A model generated the notes under the pieces. It did not search any database, was not told the DNA's origin, and worked only from the letters and a program-made list of their open reading frames with translations. 64,000 nt of DNA from Epiperipatus broadwayi (lineage: Eukaryota; Onychophora; Udeonychophora; Euonychophora; Peripatidae), in NCBI GenBank assembly GCA_028023455.1, contig JAQFVV010006203.1, positions 6,788,821 through 6,852,820 on the forward strand. Reading direction: 5' to 3'. Below are positions 1 to 11,262 of the stretch, piece after piece (within the stretch, counting starts at the first letter, position 1; the number at the start of each line of letters is the position of its first letter). The position numbers and the translations under genes are program-made.

Positions 1-1620
1 TGGAAATGTTAATTTTACAGAAAAAGAATTTAATGGGGCAGGGAAGAAATTGAAAAATGGAAAGGGACTTAATTGGATGGGCAGCAATGATGGTGATGAA
101 TTTGGGAAATAGGGCAAAATTAAATCTATACTATGTTTTAATATGGCATAGAAATTCCAGATAGCTGGAATAATACAAGAGTAAAGCTATTAGTTAAAGA
201 AAAAGGCAAGAATCATAGAAAGATAAACAATTATAGACTGATAGCAGTAATTTAGAATGGCTAGGTGTATAGGAGGTAGTTTATTTGTTGTCACATAACT
301 TATAGATATGAGTAGGAATACAGGTAAACAGTTACATATGGTCTTTATAGATATAGAGAAGATATATTATAGAATGAATAGATTATGGGTAAGTTTAGTA
401 AATTTGGGAATGAATGAAGCTTTAGTGGATCTTATTAAAAGATTGTATGAAAATAATTTACTATATTTTATCAGTTAGGAAATATAGAATCAGTTAAATT
501 TAAAAATAGAGTGGGACTAAGACAAGGGTGTCCTACGTTACCTATTTTGTTTTTGTTATATTTGAGAGAAATGGAAAGAACAATAGAAAGTTATGAAGAG
601 AGGTAGAGATACCATTAATATGTGGCAAGATAGTGTATACTTTATCAGGTCTTTTATTTGCTGATGAAATATTGTTCACAAAAAGTAGGGAAGATATGGC
701 AAGTTATGCTGAAGATGTGAGCAAGGGTGGGTAAAGAGATGGGGATTAAATTTAGTGAAGAAAAATCAAAAGTAATGATGATAAATGCTAAGGAAAAAGA
801 AGAGAATATTTATTGGTGGATATAAAGTTACTGTGGTGAATAGGTATAATTATTTGGGAATCATCTCAAATAATAAGAAAAATTGCATGGATGAATGGGA
901 GAAAAATTGATAAATGAAGCAAAGAAATGAAAAGGAATGATAAAAAAATAACAGTGTTTTCATATAATAAATATGATGTAGCATGAATTGTATGGAAGGG
1001 AGTGGCAGTAGCAGGGTTAACTTATGGTAACATTGTATTATGTGTTAGTTTAGAGATGTTAGATTACTTAGAAAAAGTACAAAGAGAAGTAGAAAAACAC
1101 ATTAGATGCATATGTGTGGATGGCAAAGGAGGCAATTCAAGGAGATTGGCTGGTCAAGTTTTTTTATAGGAGAGATGCAAAATGAAAATGTTCGGTAGAT
1201 TGCAATTTATGGATTGTAAGAGAATAGCCAAAATAGTATTTAATTTGGTTACAAGTAAAGGACAGGCAACAAGATAGGTTAGAAAGTAGTAAGATACACA
1301 GAAGATTTGGATATAGACTTTGTCATTATACTTGTACAAAAGGTGGGATGATTATGTTGGGAGGATTGTTGAGTGTTATAGTGGCAAAGAATGGGATAGA
1401 AGAATAGATGTATCAAGAAAAAATAGGGAGTTGGAGAGATGGAGAATTAGTATAAAGAGTAAAAAGAGTTTAAATATATATAGAAGTAAAACAATATTAG
1501 GTATGAGTTAATTTACTTATAATAGCAAAGAAAGTAGTTTACTATTTACGGCTCGAACAGGATCTTTAGCAGCAAGGATAAGGTGGCTAACAGGTTTCTC
1601 TGGGCATAGTGGCTGATAGA
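1..1620 (+). mobile_element. LX-family non-LTR retrotransposon, copy 1 (3' part, degenerate)
   Basis: The 3' part of a LINE whose three other copies lie at 13.2-19.3, 19.3-23.0 and 51.6-55.6 kb. Matching blocks in order are the pre-RT linker (1-120), the reverse transcriptase palm (about 200-700), a thumb/connection region (about 700-1300) and a short C-terminal stretch. The window edge removes everything 5' of this. Frameshifts and stops break all frames. The RT active-site box reads FADE near 655-668, so the second catalytic Asp of the usual F/YADD is gone. After the block at 1540-1585 the sequence jumps to the 3'-UTR match (gctaacaggtttctctgggc, 1589-1608). The C-terminal zinc-finger region kept in copies 2-4 is therefore deleted, and the 3' stem-loop and pentamer tail are not recognisable. 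A dead copy. Confidence 0.85.
1320..1511 (+). pseudogene. LX copy 1, C-terminal ORF2 fragment before the lost zinc finger
   Basis: A 63-residue open stretch in the region joining the RT thumb to the C-terminal zinc finger of the LX polyprotein. The same residues (RIVECYSGKEWDRRID, KSLNIYRSK) recur on the minus strand at 19755-19952 and in pieces near 54.9-55.1 kb. It is a surviving frame of a dead element and not a gene. No catalytic residue lies in this part. Confidence 0.7.
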
Positions 1621-3318
1621 TAAGCAGATTCAAAACAAAAAAGTAGATATTAGTTATTAAAATGTAAAATGTCAGTTAATGTAAAATGAGAGATAAAAGC
1701 TTGTAAGACAGTAACGATTTATGTTTATAACTTTCATAAGTACAACAATAAATATAAAGTTAAATTTATCATTTTAAAATGTTAAAAAAACTTAGAAAAT
1801 GATCCTGACTTCAATAAAATAAAAAAAAAAGTGATAATTCTAAAAACAAAAAATAATTTTTGCCCAGAAGGTTATGTGATGTTTGTCAAGAAACAAGTTA
1901 AGCACAACTATTCCATTTTATTGACTAAACAGGAACAATAAAGTATCAATTCATTTAATTTGTTCTATTGAGACAAAGCAATGTATGCAGGGAATTAAAA
2001 ATATTAATTAAATATTGTCTGATTTAAAATAATTTTATAAAATGCAGAAAGGGTTCAAGATTATAAGTGTTACTGTAAAGTGGCAAGAAAAGATTTAGAA
2101 AATATAGTATTATGAAATATGTGGAAGAATTCTACATAGAACTATACAAAAATTTACAACGGATAACTGTGTAATTCATACAATATCAGCATTTGTTGAA
2201 CTGTTTTGTATAAATAAAGAAATATACAGTTAAATGTAAAGGTAAATGAATATTTTTATAAAAGTAATTCAAAAAATAAGGAAATTGTTAATACATGAGG
2301 CAGGTTTATTTACAGTTTCAAAATTCACCAATTTATCTAGTGTTCAAGAAATAAAAATTATAAAAAAATGAAAATTTTCATTTGCAATTGTTTGGTGATG
2401 AGAACTAAAATATTACATTTCATTGCATTGCAAGTGCATGCAGTTGATTTTTATTATATGTTATTAAATTGATTACAGATAATCAATTTAATATCACTTA
2501 GATATTATATCCATTGCATTTTATTATCAATTTTTATCTCGAAAAACATGAAAGAAAAGTTAGTACCTTTTTATTATTATTATGATTGCAGAATATAGTT
2601 ATAAAAAATATTATTGTTAGATTATTTTGTATTCTTTTGTTGTTTGAAAATTTGATCCAGTTTTTATCTGATGTAAATATTGTACAAATCACTTGTTAAA
2701 TGCTTTTACATTAATTTGCTCTTTGTGTATTTCTACCCGGATGTCCACATTTTTGAATTTTTAATAATGAAAAAAAATTGTTCCTACTTAGAACTCAAAC
2801 TAATACTCTTATTTTTCTCAGAAAAAATCCTTAACAACTGAACCAATGGAAATATTACATTTATAGAGTTAAATTTTGTTAATATTTATTATTTAATTAA
2901 AAGAAAATATTTTCTAATAAAATTGAATTCTGAAAAAAATATTCCATAAATATTTTGTGAAAAAAATAATAAATGCATAAAAAAATGTTTGGGAATTAAT
3001 TATATATATATCATTTCCAAAATTAAAACAAAGAAATACAAGTCAACATCATTGACAGCAGGCAGTTTTTTGAGGAGAGAACACGAAAACAATATAAAAG
3101 ATGATTAAAAGAGACTGATGAAGAAAATTATTTAAATTGAAATTGTTTTATTTATAAATAAAAAGTAAAAAAAATAAAATAATGTTTAAAAAAGATTTTA
3201 AAATAACCATGTTTTTTAGAGAGATTAATTTTTTTTTTTTTACTTTTTAGTTGATTGTTTACGTAAAAGCATTATATAAAAAATATATATTTTTACTTTT
3301 TGGTTATAATAAAAATAA
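1621..3318. other. AT-rich non-coding stretch, no gene seen
   Basis: Homopolymer-rich A+T DNA with stops in all frames. I see no transposon termini, tRNA or coherent repeat here. Confidence 0.6.
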
Positions 3319-3326
3319 AAATTCTG
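3319..3326. repeat. Left 8-bp target-site duplication of the Merlin-type element
   Basis: The octamer aaattctg directly precedes the element's GGTACGTATTA terminus and is repeated exactly at 5408-5415 after the other terminus. Confidence 0.85.
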
Positions 3327-3768
3327 GGTACGTATTAGTCCTGTGACACAGCACATATTAGACCTGTTGCACCATTTCACATCCAAGATAAATGTGTAAC
3401 ATTGCAATTAGGTCAAATAAGTACAAATAAATCATGGTATGTTGTAAAACGTGTTTTTTTATAGTATCTCCGATCTAATTTTTTTTCCCCCTGAGTATTT
3501 TTTGCAAGATTTCTTATCTTTTTTACTTTTTTTGCCCAGTTATTATCAAGATTTTATTCTGATGACAGCTTGATTTTCATTGCATTTTTTTTTCATAGTT
3601 GTTACTGTCATTGTACTATTTTCTTCGTATCATCATTGCTGAATAAAGTTGATTATGAGTGAATAACTGTATTTTCCTTTTTCTATTGCATAATTCTCAT
3701 AATTAAATGTTTTTTTTTTGTTATTGTTGAACAGTCAAAAATGATGACAATTTGGAATCTTCCGTCAA

Positions 3769-4608
3769 GTGAAATGGATGCAGTGTCGTATTTCTAAGAA
3801 AAAGGAATCCTGCCATCTCAAAAAATGTGTCCAAATGCCCATCCTACGACCATTTACATTTATACTTCAGACAGGCAATGGCATTGCAACGTTCGAGAAT
3901 GCAACAGTAGAATCAGCATTCGTGAGGGAAAGTAGTTGGAGGGTTCCAGAATTCCATTCCTAACTGGCATACATTTTATATATAGTTGGGCTTGGAAATT
4001 AACCTCCATAGACTGGGGTAAAATAGAACTCTGCTTAGCAGATAAGATGGTGATTGACTGGAATAATTACATGCAGGAAGTTTATACAACTGCTATGCTT
4101 GGACATGAAAGACTAAAAATTGGAGGACTTGACAAAATCATCGATAGACGAGAGCTTATTTTCCAAAAGGAAAAACCAATTCAGATGCATTCTCCCCTAA
4201 CAGTGGATGTTCAGTGGCTTGTGGAGAGAGACTGATGAGTATTTTATTATTAGAATTAGTGATAGGACAGTGGCAACTCTCATGAAAGCCATCAAGAAAA
4301 ATGTAAATGAGGGTTTGACTATATATTCCGATTGCTGGAAAGCATACAAAAGTGAAGAATTGAGAATTGCCAGTTACGACCATTTTCGTCTGAACCACAA
4401 ATATAATTTTGTCAATCCTGACACAGGCGTCCACTTGCAGAACATGGAAAGACGGAGTTCTGTGGAATGGTATAACAAGCAACAACGGGGAACATTTCGA
4501 CATTTGGATTCATATTTGCCCGTATTTATGTGGCGCATGTGTCATAATGACGAGGATGCATTTATTTGCATAATAAATGAAATCAAAAATAATTGGCCAC
4601 CAATATGA
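3769..4608 (+). pseudogene. ISXO2-like (Merlin) transposase, frameshifted
   Basis: Three overlapping open stretches (3769-3963, 3936-4235, 4207-4608) in two frames together follow the layout of a Merlin transposase. An N-terminal zinc-ribbon-like region comes first, then the core entry (HERLKIGGLDKI), then the catalytic core. The last stretch keeps strong family signatures: ISDRT, IYSDCWKAY containing a catalytic Asp, the NFVNPDTGVH block, and HLDSYLPVFMWR near the C-terminus. The usual VEIDES segment with the first acidic residue is degraded to a frameshifted IIDRREL. Stop codon TGA at 4606-4608 (the ORF ends PPI). The breaks make it inactive. Identification rests on motif recognition and is supported by the matching ends and 8-bp duplication. 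Confidence 0.85.
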
Positions 4609-5117
4609 ATTACTAATAAAAGTCATTATTATTATTATTTTTTTTTTTGTGGGAAAATAGTTGTTTTTTCTGGTAAAAAAATACACTTGTAAATTGTTGA
4701 AATTTACCGATTTTCTGGCTTTTTATTTAATGGTGTCCCGTATTAATAGCTTAAAAATTATTTGTAGTTTATAATTTGCTGATTTAAATTGGTAGTACAT
4801 TTTATACTTTTTCATCTCAATTTCTCCACCATGTATTTTTTTTTTTTTTTAATTATATATTAGGGGCTTAAAAATTACCCCATTAATATATATTAAATGT
4901 ATATCTCCTATGGAAGTCATACAATGGCTTTCACTGCATGTATTTCACTCCTTTTTTAAATTATATATCAGGGAATTGCTTAAAAATTTACCCCATTAAT
5001 GTATTTATATTTCTCCTGTGAAAGTCATATATGTTTCTGATAAAATATGCTCCAAAATTGTTGAAATTTATCGATTTTATGGCTTTTTTGATGGCATTTC
5101 ATATTAATTGTTTATAG

Positions 5118-5407
5118 TGTGCATTAGTCCTGTGATATGGAGTACGTATTAGACATGCTGCACTTATTCACATACGTATTCAACCTGCCGATAAGTTTGT
5201 AAATCTTTGGGAAAAAATATCATGTACAAAAGATCCATATACATGTTATTTTTGTAAATGTTTGCGAAAATATCATATATAAGATTAGCATAATGTTATC
5301 TGGATTAGATCACAAGATTACAAATTTATCAGCGGATTGATACGTATGTAAATAGGTGCAGCATGACTGATACGTGCTCCGTGTCATAGAATTAATACGT
5401 AAGTACC
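5118..5407. repeat. Foldback (MITE-like) segment forming the right end of the Merlin element
   Basis: About 95 bp starting gtgtgcattagtcctgtg near 5118 is a near inverted copy of the last 95 bp of the element (ending 5407), with a short AT-rich centre. The left arm also resembles the element's left terminus at 3327. The right end is therefore a hairpin carrying two copies of the terminal repeat and could have moved on its own as a MITE. Confidence 0.7.
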
Positions 5408-5415
5408 AAATTCTG
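5408..5415. repeat. Right 8-bp target-site duplication of the Merlin-type element
   Basis: Exact repeat of the octamer at 3319-3326 (aaattctg). Confidence 0.85.
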
Positions 5416-8400
5416 CAGTAATAAAAACCATTTTTGAAACAGATGTTCTAAGTATGTATATAAAATAAATTTACATTATATTTAAGCATATGTGTTTGCT
5501 CTGTATTTTACTTGTTGATTATTTTTGTTGATGACTTAATGTGTATTATGTAATTTTTAAATGTTATTTATATCATTACCATATATATATTCTAAGGGCA
5601 CATTTAAACCGACCACACAACCATTCCCACCAAGAATCATTAAAAGCACATTATTGATTAAAAGTTAATAAATTGATGAAAAATTGTCAGTCAAAATTAT
5701 ATTATTGACAATACTGATTTATATGTATACCAAACTCTTAAATGCAAGCAAGTAAAAATCTCGAAAAATAAAAGAAAAAAATCATTAATGTTAAATTTTT
5801 ATGTGTGTTTATTAATCCAGCTTAAAATTCTATAAAGATCAAAATGATTTCAACAAGAAAGCAAAGCGCGAACTTAAAACTCATGCATCAATAAATAAAA
5901 CATAAGACAATATAGAACAGTTTGGTTCTTTTTAAGAAAAAAATGAAGACAAATAAATTACGTCGTGATGAAAAGTTACTTGATAAATTCTTAACATCAA
6001 TTTATGTCATATTAACTATCCTCAATATTAAAGTTCATAAGCCACTACAATTGCAATTTGAGGAAGTTGATTAAAGAACTCATCTTAATTCCACAAAGCT
6101 TATATTTTTAACCCAAGTTATAAGCTAGAAAAGAACAAATGCCTGGCTAGGAAGTGATAAAGCATCGTCGGGATGGAGTTGCTCACCATACAACCAAGAG
6201 TTTCTGATATGATTATCATTTAAAATTTACATCCATGCTAACAAAAGATCTTCAATGCACTACAGTCAAGTAAAGAAATTATCTCAGCACAGGAAAGATT
6301 CGTTTAAGAGTTTGAGTCTCCAACATGAAGATCCAGTTGGTGACCAAAGATCCGATGGATTACCATCCGTTCATACAAAGGAACTTTCCTAAAAGCAAAG
6401 ATACTTTGGTCGTTTCATAGTTGTGAACTACAAGACTTTGAACTATGGCTAGACTATGCTGGATTAACATCCCAAATTAAATTTATATATATATTTATTC
6501 TTATTTCGCTTATTAAATTGGTTTCTTTTGAAATAGAGTCAATCCATCCAACCGTCAATTATTCTAGAGGGAGGGGAGTCATTAATTCTATCTTTTTGTT
6601 ATTTTTCATTTAATAAAATTTAGGTGCAGACTCCCAAACTTGCTTGCCAATTGGTCCATTAGTGTATTGACATGAAAACTGAGACTTTACTCTTATTCAA
6701 TATTAAGGTTCATACTTTGACAGAATATTTTTTATGTTCAATGTTTGTGTTCAATTAATTTAATTATTAATTTTTTGTTATTTGGAATGTATGACTAAAC
6801 CCTTGAATGATTGATCTGTTCTATCATGGATTTATATGATACCAGAATAGGAGGGGATTCAGAATATAAGAGCAGCCTTCAAATTGTAAAAATGGATAGA
6901 CAGATCAGAAATTAATGAGCAATTAATGGTAGAAATTTGAGTCAGCAGAGCTAATTGTTAAAATATAGGGTTTGTTTTACATTATATTTGATTCAAAGTT
7001 GAGATTATTAAATTAAAATGATGAATGGCCATTCTTCATAAGGATCAAAGGTATGGGTTAGTAAATAGTTAACGAACACAAACAAGGATGATTATGCCTA
7101 TACAGTCATTAAAAGTTAAATACATACACCACTTTGTTATAAAAAAAATTATGAACAGCGATCATATTAAATATTAAATCAAATTAGTTGTCTATTGTTT
7201 GATTTTTCTATTTTCCAATTAATGACACTATATGCATATCCAATGCATACAGTCATGAAATAATCTTACACTGAAATGGAGTATATGTACACTCTCCCTG
7301 AGTCAACTCTGTGGCATAATGAGGATCAAGAAAAGGTGAAATAAGGGAAGTTACGCAAGTGTGAATTCCATTCCACTCAATCGCTAATCATCACTGACTT
7401 GCCTTATCATGTGTAATGCCCTACCTGGAAGACCAAGTGGTCAACCATTGTTGAATACATCTCATGAAGTGTTCATCTTATTACATATACAGCTCAAATC
7501 TGTGGGGCTTTTAAATAAGAGCATGGCAGTATAGATTTCATCTCATCACATATGACTTGATCAATCATGGGGGCATAAAAATCATTTCCAATCTATTAGA
7601 TATGTCCATCCCATTACAATATATCATATATATTATAATGGTACAGCTCAAGCTCACAACCCTATCTGTCATGCCAGGGATGTCACTAGGCTATTCGAAC
7701 CTAGAAAAGTTATAAAGGCGGCAGATACCTACAAGTGAGGTTACTCTTATCAAACTGGAAGCCCTAGTTGCTAATTCTCGGAAGAGCTGAGCCATAATAT
7801 TACGCTGTATATTTAAAATTTCCAATTCTTGATTTGAAAATATATAAAAATAAGTTACTGCCCAAAACCTCAAAACATTATTATTATGTAACACATTAAA
7901 ACACAATTCTGGAAACTTAAGTTAATGATTAAATATATTTAATTTATATGTATGCACAGATGGGTACATTTAATAAATCTAAGTTTTAATATTTTGCTAA
8001 GCGCGAATATGGTACATAGAATACACATATAATTAACTTGATTCTTTTAACTGTAGACTTATAACAAGTTGGCATCCAAATCACTGCCAGCTTACTGATA
8101 TACTGATGTGATCAATGCAAAATGATGTTAGCATAAAAAAACATGCTGACAGGAATGTGCATCTGTAACATGATATTATTAAAAGAAATTATGACTCTTG
8201 TCCAGTACTAGAGTATGCATCTGTCTGGCAAAATAATCATTTGGTCATTCTAGAATTTTTTCATGGCATCACAGCAGCGAAACCAACATCTTGATTAACA
8301 ACTTTCTCCTGATCAGGATATTATTTAATATTTACTTAAAAAGTTAATTCATTTTCTTTTTAGAAGATTGTAAATGTGTTTAATTTGATCTTTATACACA

Positions 8401-9017
8401 CATTTGTTTGTGCTCGTGACTTTCATTACTACTTGACTAATACGCAAATCCTTTTTTTAAAATTATGTAAGTAAAATCTTGCATGTAAAAGAAATTTGAA
8501 AAAAATATATCAGAATTATAAAAATGTTTTTGGATAATTGTACCATTATTCTGTATATATTTTATAATTTGAATTTGTGAAAATAAATTATTGAAATACT
8601 GACCTTAAAATTAGGCAACAGGTGTGGAGATTGTTTAATACAAACTTTATATGTGCATTTATATATGTAATATTACTATTTGTATATTATTTCAAATTTA
8701 AAAAAAAAATTTATTGGAAAATATTTAGTTACAAATATGAGTCATAAACTAATTACAATTTTTATTGTGCTAATTCCAGGATTAAAGAAAGTAAATGTAT
8801 GTAGAAAAATTTTACAAGTGTAAATAATGGATCAAAAATTTACTGGAATCTATAATTTAATAATAATTATATATTATTTATACAAATGAATTTTATATTT
8901 TAAGTTTGATTAAACATTCACTGTGATCTATTTGCTATAAAATGTCTGACATTTTCTACTTAAAATATACTTTAAAATTCTGAATACTATTGTTTTTTTT
9001 ATGACCTGTATCTTATC
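5416..9017. other. Long non-coding stretch, partly less AT-rich, no gene recognised
   Basis: No ORF above 71 codons, no recognised domain and no TIR or TSD pair. The parts at about 6120-6460 and 7280-7800 have more balanced composition than the surroundings and may be very old transposon remains, but I could not assign them. A purine run (gagggaggggag) near 6566 looks like a polypurine tract but has no LTR partner. Confidence 0.5.
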
Positions 9018-9025
9018 CTCTAAGG
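9018..9025. repeat. Left 8-bp target-site duplication of hAT element
   Basis: ctctaagg, repeated exactly at 11494-11501. Confidence 0.92.
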
Positions 9026-9454
9026 CAGGGGTGCCCAACCCATAGCTCGCGAGTCACATGTGGCTCGCATTGCACTCTTCAAATTGATAAAATATTTTAT
9101 ATATCTTGACGCCACATGCACACACTAAAAAATAAACATTTTTACAATACAAATGATAATGGGAATGAAACAAATCAGATGATTCATAACAGTGTCCAAT
9201 GAAAGAAGTGTATTTGAAATACACGAATTTCATTGGTTTCATTTTCCATTCTCGAATTGTGCAGTCAACACGCTACTTTACAGCGCTACCGTCAATTGTT
9301 TGCTATAGTTTGCATGAAACACAAGAGACACGACAGTGAACACAGAACAAATTTCGAAGTTGTTAGCGAAGTAAGTATTTCGTGTCTCACACTGGCATAA
9401 AAAATAGTTGCTTCTTCTAAATTTTGTAATTCTATCTTTTTTAGCTCCATAATC

Positions 9455-9645
9455 ATGTCAATATATGAGCCGGAAAAAAAGAAAAAACGTACCTACAATT
9501 ACATTTTCAATGACGAGTGGGAAGAGAAATATTTTTTCATAAACTTTAAGAATAAATGTATTTGTTTAATATGCGGATCAACGGTTTCTGTTGGGAAAAA
9601 AAGCAACGTTGAACGACATTTTAAAAAAGCTTTGCCCAACAATGA

Positions 9646-9682
<37 letters not shown>

Positions 9683-9736
9683 CCCAACAATCAATGTTTA
9701 CCAAGTTTGCAAATAAAACGAAGGTTGCAACAGTAG
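9455..9736 (+). pseudogene. N-terminal BED-type zinc-finger part of the hAT transposase, frame lost after poly(A)
   Basis: The first 65 or so residues form a BED-like DNA-binding domain: an aromatic block (WEEKYFFINF), then CLIC (a CxxC pair, residues about 36-39), then KKSNVERHF giving the first His ligand. The expected second His/Cys ligand after RHF is not seen, because the sequence runs into LPNND and then ten lysines encoded by the poly(A) run at 9647-9678. Beyond the run the frame is wrong for the transposase and stops at 9736. In intact family members this finger is continuous with the catalytic domain found here at 9694-11262. The start ATG at 9455 was chosen because it precedes the finger and lies in the usual position for the family. 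Confidence 0.8.
9631..9691 (+). repeat. 32-base poly(A) run flanked by an exact 13-bp direct repeat
   Basis: tttgcccaacaat at 9631-9643 is followed by gac, then 32 A residues (9647-9678), then the same 13 bases at 9679-9691. The right copy lies in the transposase frame (FAQQS), while the left copy is out of that frame. This looks like the footprint of a retrotransposition event that delivered only a poly(A) tail with a target duplication. A deletion plus homopolymer expansion could also produce it. Roughly 25 residues that normally join the BED finger to the catalytic domain are missing here. Confidence 0.75.
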
Positions 9737-11262
9737 CATCATTTAAGATTGCACATATACTTGCAATTCATAAAAAGCCCTTTGATGATGGCAACATAAT
9801 GCTTGCTGCATCGGAGATTTTATTTCAAGAAGCCAAAAATAAAAATGAAATTTTGTCAGCTTTTCAGGACATCCGATTATCCAGAAATTCTATCACTCGT
9901 AGAGTAGAAGCTATGTCTCAAAATGTCAAAGAACAAGTAAAAACTGATTTACAAAAATGTGTTTTCTTAAGTTTACAATGCGATGAATCAACAGATATCT
10001 GCAATGTAGCTCAAGTAAATATTTTTATAAGGATGGTCTTTGATAATTGCTCAGTGAAAGAAGATCTATTATCAGTTTTGCCGTTAAAAGGTAATACACG
10101 TGGAGTGGACATATATCAAGTTATAAAAAATCATTTAACTGAAATTAAATTTCCACTTCAAAAACTTGTGTCCATAACAACAGACGGAGCACCTGCCATG
10201 ATTGGTTCTGGTGTTGGTTTCATCACATTTTGTAAGAATGATGCTGAATTTCCAAACTTTTTTACTTACCATTGCATCATACATCAACAGGCATTATGTA
10301 CAAAAGTTTTACGTTATAAACATACAGTGAAAATTGTTTTGAAAATTGTAAATTCCATTTGTGCCAGACCACTTCAGAGTAGATTGTTCAAAATACTGAC
10401 TGATGAACTTGATGCTGAGTATGGAACTTTGTTGTTACACTCGGAAGTTAGATGGCTTAGTAAGGGAAAAGTTCTACAACGCTTTTTAGATCTTCTTCCG
10501 GAAATAAAACAGTTTTTAGAATTCAGAAACGAAACTTATGAAGAACTTGATAATCATAGCTGGTTATCTGATTTAGCGTTTCTTACAGACATAACAACAA
10601 AAGTGAACAAACTGAATCTTGAACTTCAGGGTAAAGAAAAAACTATTATTGAATTAATTGGAAGTATCAACGCTTTTAAATCAAAACTAAATTTGTGGAT
10701 ATCCCAAATAGAGGAATGTAACTTTTGCCACTTTACAAATTTGGAAAATTACACAAAGAAATATAAGGACATTGACACAATGAGATATTCAGAAAATCTC
10801 GTCGAGCTTAAAAATAATTTCGAAATTAGATTTTCTGATTTTCGTAAAATTCAGCCCATTGCTTCATTCATTTCAAATCCATTTGTTGATACTAATATTT
10901 CTGAAATGTCGCAACAAATTGCAAACATGTTAAATAAAAATTCTACTGATCTGGAAATGGAAATAATCGATTTTCAATCTGATTTACAATTAAAAACAAG
11001 AATATTACAAACAGACTTTTGGGTACTTGTAGGTGAGAAAAAATATCCACTTTTAAAAGAAACTTTTCAAAGGCTAAACTCCTGCTTTGGATCAACTTAC
11101 CTTTGTGAAAGTGGTTTCTCAACAATGAATTTGTTAAAATCAAAGTTCCGCTCCAGGATAACAAATGAACATCTGAATGACTGCATGAATTTAGCCATAA
11201 CATCATATATACCAGAATACAATAAACTCGCAGGTGATATGCAGTGTCAGGTTTCACATTAA
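9694..11262 (+). CDS. hAT-family transposase, catalytic and C-terminal dimerisation domains (522 aa)
   Basis: Cut-and-paste transposase of the hAT superfamily, close to the ZBED5/SCAND3/FAM200-type proteins. The RNase-H-like core carries the expected acidic residues: Asp97 in CDESTD, Asp164 in TTDGAPAM, and Glu472 in YLCESGFS. The HCIIHQQALCTKVL block (about residues 193-206) is a family hallmark, as is SEVRWLSKGKVLQRF further on. The C-terminal part (FGSTYLCESGFSTMNLLKSK, then RSRITNEHLNDCMNLA) is the hAT dimerisation domain. It ends TAA at 11262. The true N-terminus lies upstream: the BED finger at 9455-9736 is one base out of register across the poly(A) run. As the sequence stands, the catalytic ORF begins at an internal Met without its DNA-binding finger. 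All visible core motifs are intact, which is unusual in this window. Confidence 0.9.
   Translation: MFTKFANKTKVATVASFKIAHILAIHKKPFDDGNIMLAASEILFQEAKNKNEILSAFQDIRLSRNSITRRVEAMSQNVKEQVKTDLQKCVFLSLQCDESTDICNVAQVNIFIRMVFDNCSVKEDLLSVLPLKGNTRGVDIYQVIKNHLTEIKFPLQKLVSITTDGAPAMIGSGVGFITFCKNDAEFPNFFTYHCIIHQQALCTKVLRYKHTVKIVLKIVNSICARPLQSRLFKILTDELDAEYGTLLLHSEVRWLSKGKVLQRFLDLLPEIKQFLEFRNETYEELDNHSWLSDLAFLTDITTKVNKLNLELQGKEKTIIELIGSINAFKSKLNLWISQIEECNFCHFTNLENYTKKYKDIDTMRYSENLVELKNNFEIRFSDFRKIQPIASFISNPFVDTNISEMSQQIANMLNKNSTDLEMEIIDFQSDLQLKTRILQTDFWVLVGEKKYPLLKETFQRLNSCFGSTYLCESGFSTMNLLKSKFRSRITNEHLNDCMNLAITSYIPEYNKLAGDMQCQVSH

Larger units (their letters stand above)
3327..5407 (+). mobile_element. Merlin/ISXO2-type DNA transposon, complete ends, transposase broken
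   Basis: A 2081-bp element with terminal inverted repeats and a perfect 8-bp target duplication. The left end starts ggtacgtatta and the right end is taatacgtaagtacc, so both begin GGTAC read inwards. About 55 bp of the two ends match with scattered differences and one 4-bp indel. Eight- to nine-base duplications and termini beginning GG are typical of Merlin elements (eukaryotic relatives of the bacterial IS1016/ISXO2 family). The middle carries remnants of an ISXO2-like transposase (3769-4608). The region between transposase and right end contains imperfect internal duplications (about 4690-4740 against 5055-5105, and 4851-4966 against 4967-5035). Decayed but with clear boundaries. Confidence 0.9.

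Noticed and set aside
4156-4503. 115-codon minus-strand ORF
   Set aside because: Antisense to the Merlin transposase; no motif of its own.
6560-6580. Polypurine tract suggesting an LTR element
   Set aside because: No paired LTR, primer-binding site or pol motif found nearby.
9054-9242. 62-codon minus-strand ORF near the hAT left end
   Set aside because: Lies in the 5' non-coding part of the hAT element and has no motif.
10943-11257. 104-codon minus-strand ORF
   Set aside because: Antisense shadow of the hAT transposase C-terminus.
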